NCBI GenBank assembly: GCA_965228125.1
Contig: OZ245791.1
Location: 930,001 to 994,000, forward strand
Source: GWF2-38-69 sp965228125
GTDB taxonomy: Bacteria; Verrucomicrobiota; Lentisphaeria; Victivallales; GWF2-38-69
DNA length: 64,000 bases
Direction: 5' to 3'
Below the pieces are notes generated by a model that made no database searches, was not told the origin of the DNA, and was given only the letters and a program-made list of their open reading frames with translations. How positions within the stretch are numbered: position 1 is the stretch's first letter; each line of letters starts with the position of its first letter. Position numbers and translations under genes: made by a program. Below are positions 59,389 through 64,000 of this stretch, piece by piece.

Positions 59389-62300
59389 ATGAACCCAATG
59401 ATAAAAATTCTGAAAGCGATAATGGTTTTTGCCATTATAAGTTTTTTATCAACGGCACTCTTTGCTTCCGTAGATTACAAGGTAAGCTCTGATTGGGGGT
59501 CAGCTTTTCAAGGATCTATCGCAGTAAAAAATACAACGCCTCAAGCTTATGAAAATTTCTCGCTTGAATTCGATCTGCCTTATAACATAACTTCTATTTG
59601 GGATGCAAAAATCCTTTCGCATACTGCAAACCATTACGTAATCACTCTTCCTTCCTGGAAAAGTTCCATAGCTCCTAACGAAAGCTATTCTTTTGGCTTT
59701 ATTGCTGCCCCGGGAAATGCTACAGAAAAACCCAGCAATATCAAAATAAATGGTTATCAAATTGATCCGACAGTCCCAGTAAATCCGAAAGCTGTAGATG
59801 ATTTTATTACTACTGACATCAACGCCTCAGCAGCTATTAAGCCTTTAGCTAACGACAATGATCCTGAAGGCAATCCATTTTTCATAGCTGCAATTTCTAG
59901 TCCTCTTCATGGGGAAGCTGTCTTGGAAGGAGATACAGTCACTTACACCCCTAACCAAGGTTACATTGGAACAGATTCTTTTAAATACACTATAGAAAAC
60001 AGCAAAGGCGGAAAGGATACTGCCACAGTCAACATCACGGTCAAATCTTCTGTCCCAACTCCTGAAAATCCTGATGTAAGCTTCAAAGTTACTTCTGACT
60101 GGGGAAGTGGATTCAATGCTGATATGAAAATTACAAACAATACTTCATCCCCATTTAATTCATGGACGTTGGAATTCGACTTCCCTCACAATATTTCATC
60201 TTTGTGGAATGGCATGATTGTGAGCCATGTTGGCGCCCATTATGTAGTCAAAGACGCAGGATGGAACGGTTCGGTACCAGTTAAAGGAAGCGTTTCAATC
60301 GGTTTCGGGGCTGCGCCTGGCGGAACTATCACAGCTCCATACAATATTAAGCTCAATGGACAAGGTGTAAACCCTGATGAAGACAAGCCGATAGCCAATA
60401 ATGATACTGCTACAGTAGATCAGGATAAATCTGTAACTATAGATGTCCTTAAAAATGACAGTGGAAAAAACCTTACAATATCAAAAGTTTCTTCGCCTGC
60501 TCATGGTACAACTGTGATAGAAAATGAAAAGATTATCTACACCCCTGAAAAAACTTACAGCGGAGCGGATGCATTTACTTATTCTGCAAAAGACAGCAAT
60601 GCACTGGAAGCAACCGCAAATGTATCAGTTACTATTCTCAAAGCTCCAGAGCCTGAAGCCCCTGTAGCAAACCCTGACACAGCAAGCACGAAAAAAGATA
60701 CCTCTGCATTAATTGATGTCCTTAGTAATGATACAGTAACAAATGGTTCCCTCTCTCTTGAAAGCGTAACTCAGCCACCAAATGGTACAGCTGAAATATT
60801 TAACGGAAAAATCGAATATACTCCGAAGAGCGGATTTACCGGACTGGATAGTTTTAGTTACACAGTAAAAGACAGTTTGGGACTTGCCGCTATAGGTTTA
60901 GTCAGTGTCTATGTAAATACAGAAGTAGCTTCAAATAAAGTCAATGCTACATATTGGAGTATCTGGGGAAACAATACTTCTTATAATATTGGCGGAAAGC
61001 AAATCACATCAACCCCAATAGACCTTGACAAAATCGACTCTTCATATAATTGCCTGATTGTAGCATTTATAATCACGGATTCCAACGGCGATTATTATCT
61101 TGCATACAATCTTGACAATCCTTCAAGCGGAGTAGGCACATATACAGAAGCCCAAGTCAAACAGTTTATTGCTAATGCAAAAGCTCAGGGCAGAAAAGTA
61201 ATTGTTTCTGTCGGCGGAGAACAATTCCATCTTGACCTAAAGAGTGAGTCGCAGATAGCGTCGTTCGTAACTCAGATTCAGAGAATAGTTGATGAATACG
61301 ACTTTGACGGCCTCGATCTTGATCTGGAATCAGGCTCTTTCTCTTCTAATCCTGTATATCTCGGGCAGGCTGTTAGCCAAATTATTTCGCATTATCGTGA
61401 ACAGGGCAAAAATTTCTGGCTGACTGCCGCTCCTGAGTGGCCATACATAGTTCCTTTTGCATGGGGATCAGGGCAATGGGCATCTCACAGCCTAGCAGGG
61501 GACTTCTATATAAACCTAATCAAAACCATCGGAGTGAATAATTTCACATATATATGGCCTCAGATGTACAATCAAGGCCCTGCCAATGGGATTACCGCCC
61601 AAGGTGGGACAAAGACATCACCTGCAGACGGTATGGATAAATTCCTTGCAGGAATGGTTTGGGCTGCAACAACTCAGGCAGGATACGAAGCAAATGGCAG
61701 CATAGGATTACAGATCCCAGCATCTAAATTTGCTCTTGGAATACCTGCTACTGAAGGAGCCGCCGGCGGCGAAATGGCATATATCGCCACTCCGTCTCTG
61801 ATAGCTTCGGCATGTAATCTTATCGAATCACAAGGAAATGATGTTGCAGGATTCATGAACTGGAGTGTTGACTGGGATGCTTTGAAAATCACAGATGGCC
61901 AGCTTACAGCCGGATACAGTCATGAACCTTGGGATACAGGCAGAGCTGTTGCCAATGCCCTCAATATCAATTCAACCCCGATTCCAGTCGAGACACAACT
62001 TAGTTTTGCATCTTTAACTGACGGGCAAACAATAGAAATGTCTGAACTTTCTACGGTCGATATTCTTCTTAGTATTGTCGGAAACGCATCGGATATTGAT
62101 TCAATAACCATAGAAGTTGACGGTAAAATATATCAAGGAACAGAAGTGTCATGGATTCCAAACGATTTTGGACAGCATCGAATTGTCGCTGAAGCCATAG
62201 AGAAAAGCGGAGCCACAATCATTCTGGCTATCAATGTATGCATAGAAAAGACAACAGTTGTTCCGCAACCATCACCATCCAAAAAACAAATCATAGGTTA

Positions 62301-63588
62301 TTTTACTCAGTGGGATGCCTGGAAAGGGGAATCCTTTGGCCTTCCAGCCAAAGGAGTTTACAATCAGCTCAATATCGATTATTCAAAATATACTATTCTT
62401 AATTACTCTTTCTTTGGAGTAGCAAAAGACGGCTCTTTGCATAGCGCAGATTTTAGGAACAAAGCCATGACAGCTACAAACACCACTGCAGATCAGGAAC
62501 CTGCCCCAATGATTAATGATGATATTTACAGCAGCTGGGATATCTGGCTTCTATATGGAGATGTGCAGTATGACTGGAGTACAAGCCCGGCTAAACTTGT
62601 TAAAGTTGCAGACGGGGCAAAAGGTTTATTCGATCTTTGTAAAGAAAACAATGTCAAACTCATGGCTTCAATTGGCGGATGGAGTATGAGTAAGCACTTC
62701 TCTGATATGGCCAATAGCGCTACTATGAAGGCCAGTTTCCTTAAAGATTGTAAAACTCTCATGGAAATGGGATTCGATGGAATAGATATAGACTGGGAAT
62801 TTCCTGGCGCTCCTGGAATGAATTTCCCCGGGAAAGATTATGACTGTGCCAATTTCGTATATTTAATGAGAGACCTCAGAGCTACTATAGGCCCAGATAA
62901 ACTTATTACAGCGGCTTTTAGTGCGGTTCCTGCCAGATTAAATAATTTTGACTGGAAAGCTTTATCTGCTAATGTCGACTATTTTAATATTATGTCTTAT
63001 GACCTTGAGGGCGGATGGTCTGATTTTACAGGGCATCACTCTCCTCTTTATGGCGATGAAAACTCTTTTTGCTGGAATAACACGGTTAAATTTTTAACTG
63101 AACAAAAAGGCGTAAATCCTGAAAAGATAAATATGGGAACCGGATTTTATGGAAGAGGTATAGAAACTCAGCAGGGAGCTTATCTCGGAGCACAGACTAA
63201 AAAATCAATGAAGAGTTTTTCTATTGATGGTTCTTTGGAATCTGCAGCCGATTTTGCAAACTGGGGCCTTTTCGAAGGTACACCTAATTATTCATATATA
63301 ACTAGAAATACTTCTGATTGGTTCTATCATTGGGATGATGTTGCCAAAGTCCCTTATATGACGAAAGATAATTATTTCTTAAGCTATGATAATCCTGAAT
63401 CGATAGGTTTAAAAGCTGACTATGTCAATAATAAAAACTTAGGCGGGGTTATTGTTTGGCAGGTTTTCGGTGATATGCAGTTTGAAGGCGGAGTGTCTTA
63501 TGTAAATCCTTCGGTTAAAAAATTGCCAAAGGCAAATAAGGTTACGACTCCTCTTCTGGATGTGCTTTATACTAATTTAAATAAGTAG
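59389..63588 (+). CDS. Secreted modular chitinase with two GH18 domains and two CBM2-like modules
   Basis: The 1399-residue enzyme starts at ATG 59389 behind aaggagg; an open frame from 59359 is an artefact. Signal peptide: about 1-26 (cut after TALFA). Then a CBM2-like module (28-125, VDYKVSSDWGSAFQGSIAV), an Ig-like/cadherin-type spacer (Big_9-like, about 135-220), a second CBM2-like module (about 225-325), two more Ig-like spacers (about 335-510), GH18-A (about 517-865) with catalytic DFDGLDLDLE (Glu647), a linker/Ig segment (about 870-960) and GH18-B (965-1395) with FDGIDIDWE (Glu1137), which also shows ASIGGWSMSK and a substrate Tyr in NIMSYDLEG. GH18-A is of the bacterial endochitinase type and GH18-B of the ChiA-like type. 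It should bind and degrade chitin or related polymers outside the cell. Confidence 0.93.
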   Translation: MNPMIKILKAIMVFAIISFLSTALFASVDYKVSSDWGSAFQGSIAVKNTTPQAYENFSLEFDLPYNITSIWDAKILSHTANHYVITLPSWKSSIAPNESYSFGFIAAPGNATEKPSNIKINGYQIDPTVPVNPKAVDDFITTDINASAAIKPLANDNDPEGNPFFIAAISSPLHGEAVLEGDTVTYTPNQGYIGTDSFKYTIENSKGGKDTATVNITVKSSVPTPENPDVSFKVTSDWGSGFNADMKITNNTSSPFNSWTLEFDFPHNISSLWNGMIVSHVGAHYVVKDAGWNGSVPVKGSVSIGFGAAPGGTITAPYNIKLNGQGVNPDEDKPIANNDTATVDQDKSVTIDVLKNDSGKNLTISKVSSPAHGTTVIENEKIIYTPEKTYSGADAFTYSAKDSNALEATANVSVTILKAPEPEAPVANPDTASTKKDTSALIDVLSNDTVTNGSLSLESVTQPPNGTAEIFNGKIEYTPKSGFTGLDSFSYTVKDSLGLAAIGLVSVYVNTEVASNKVNATYWSIWGNNTSYNIGGKQITSTPIDLDKIDSSYNCLIVAFIITDSNGDYYLAYNLDNPSSGVGTYTEAQVKQFIANAKAQGRKVIVSVGGEQFHLDLKSESQIASFVTQIQRIVDEYDFDGLDLDLESGSFSSNPVYLGQAVSQIISHYREQGKNFWLTAAPEWPYIVPFAWGSGQWASHSLAGDFYINLIKTIGVNNFTYIWPQMYNQGPANGITAQGGTKTSPADGMDKFLAGMVWAATTQAGYEANGSIGLQIPASKFALGIPATEGAAGGEMAYIATPSLIASACNLIESQGNDVAGFMNWSVDWDALKITDGQLTAGYSHEPWDTGRAVANALNINSTPIPVETQLSFASLTDGQTIEMSELSTVDILLSIVGNASDIDSITIEVDGKIYQGTEVSWIPNDFGQHRIVAEAIEKSGATIILAINVCIEKTTVVPQPSPSKKQIIGYFTQWDAWKGESFGLPAKGVYNQLNIDYSKYTILNYSFFGVAKDGSLHSADFRNKAMTATNTTADQEPAPMINDDIYSSWDIWLLYGDVQYDWSTSPAKLVKVADGAKGLFDLCKENNVKLMASIGGWSMSKHFSDMANSATMKASFLKDCKTLMEMGFDGIDIDWEFPGAPGMNFPGKDYDCANFVYLMRDLRATIGPDKLITAAFSAVPARLNNFDWKALSANVDYFNIMSYDLEGGWSDFTGHHSPLYGDENSFCWNNTVKFLTEQKGVNPEKINMGTGFYGRGIETQQGAYLGAQTKKSMKSFSIDGSLESAADFANWGLFEGTPNYSYITRNTSDWFYHWDDVAKVPYMTKDNYFLSYDNPESIGLKADYVNNKNLGGVIVWQVFGDMQFEGGVSYVNPSVKKLPKANKVTTPLLDVLYTNLNK

Positions 63589-63617
63589 AAAATTTACCAT
63601 ATAACTGATTTCTAAGG

Positions 63618-63642
63618 CATGCGCAGTTCCAAACTGCGTATG
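63618..63642. terminator. Bidirectional hairpin between convergent chitinase and decarboxylase genes
   Basis: The 11-bp stem catgcgcagtt / aactgcgtatg (63618-63628 with 63632-63642) has one G-T pair and a 3-base loop. It sits between two stop codons on opposite strands. No clear T-run follows. Confidence 0.6.
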
Positions 63643-63656
63643 TCTGTTATAAACGC

Positions 63657-64000
63657 CTAGACTTTAATAAAATCAGGAATGGGCTTAATGAAATTCTGGC
63701 GAAGGCTCCATGTGTAAGCACCCTGCATCGGCACCATCAATATATCGCCTTCCTTAATGCCTTCGCCGAAGTAATTATAGCCCCAGACGTCGTGAGGAGT
63801 ACATAGAGCCCCTAGAATATTGAAACTCTTCTCCTCCAAAGACGGCCTGTCCATGTTGATTATCGGAAAGTAGTCGTACTCGAACCTATCCCAGCCTATT
63901 GTGTTAGTCCCTGCATCGACTATGGCTATATCAGGTTCCTTGACATCGATTACAGTCAAAAATATCTGGACTGAATCATTACATATCCACCTGCCCGGCT
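63657..64000 (-). CDS. PLP-dependent decarboxylase of the DapDC/OrnDC type, 5' truncated
   Basis: The frame remains open to the window edge, so only the last about 114 codons are present; the TTG at 63959 is internal. The fragment reads AGR-like then WIVNDSVQIFLTVIDVKEP, followed by DAGTNTIGWDRFEYDYFPI, GALCTPHDVWGYNYFG, EGDILMVPMQGAYTWSLRQ and NFIKPIPDF. This is the C-terminal beta-barrel of fold-III decarboxylases; the PCxSxD-equivalent Cys is in LCTPHDVWG and the Tyr in GAYTWS. It could be diaminopimelate, ornithine or arginine decarboxylase-related; the specificity lies in the missing part. Confidence 0.8.
   Translation of the reverse strand, partial: PGRWICNDSVQIFLTVIDVKEPDIAIVDAGTNTIGWDRFEYDYFPIINMDRPSLEEKSFNILGALCTPHDVWGYNYFGEGIKEGDILMVPMQGAYTWSLRQNFIKPIPDFIKV

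Overview
The window is a moderately AT-rich, densely coded bacterial chromosome segment. It carries about 50 protein genes, one tRNA, no rRNA and no CRISPR array. Several features suggest a Gram-negative anaerobe of the PVC/FCB side of the tree, with Lentisphaerota-like PVC as my best guess. These are the SecA form with a long insertion before the ERIHN motif and a C-terminal SEC-C zinc motif, two tandem PilB/GspE ATPases (one with the RQAPNIIMVGEIRD signature that I associate with PVC genomes), the short Bacteroidetes-type AMP nucleosidase, NfnAB, a MetF fused to a zinc-type C-terminal domain, and many lipoproteins. The lineage call is inference from families only.

Layout. 1-6.5 kb holds the 3' part of a giant repeat-rich surface protein. 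It is followed by a degenerate phosphatase and a MetF-type reductase. 8.7-14.9 kb is a + strand run: leuA, a DD-carboxypeptidase, galE, lpdA and an RmlD-like reductase. sstT (-) and secA (+) diverge from a 557-bp region containing a striking RNA-like structure. 20.1-39.2 kb is almost entirely minus strand. Read in transcription order it gives nusA-infB-rbfA-nrnA, then two pilB/gspE genes, pilT and pilC, then coaX, a cysteine desulfurase, coaBC, panB, panC, panD and a DUF3343 gene, then a decayed transposase and a TolC-like lipoprotein. A tRNA-Thr gene on the + strand sits inside this block and overlaps the nrnA stop. From 39.4 kb, mostly + strand, come rpsT, a PHP phosphoesterase, a TPR/LysM lipoprotein, a VanX-like dipeptidase, a stand-alone AICAR transformylase, two glycosyltransferases (-), a fucP/mutarotase-like pair, amn, terC (-), an RDD protein, rplU, a radical SAM protein, an ankyrin lipoprotein, nfnAB, a GNAT protein and larB. 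The segment ends with a 1399-residue double-GH18 chitinase and the 3' end of a PLP decarboxylase.

How the genes work together. The pan/coa cluster covers nearly all of CoA biosynthesis up to 4'-phosphopantetheine; panE is not seen. The pil genes supply the type IV pilus motor and platform but no pilins. NfnAB and MetF fit fermentative redox and one-carbon metabolism. The chitinase, fucP and sugar-epimerase genes suggest a polysaccharide or glycan degrader.

The signals most worth checking are: (1) a hairpin plus an 8-codon leader ORF upstream of secA, in which the Shine-Dalgarno and start codon are sequestered; (2) an intrinsic terminator inside the nusA leader, suggesting attenuation; (3) a decayed transposase, recoverable only by stitching frames, between tolC-like and DUF3343; (4) the tRNA-Thr/nrnA antisense overlap; and (5) a cysteine desulfurase and DUF3343 gene embedded in a CoA operon.
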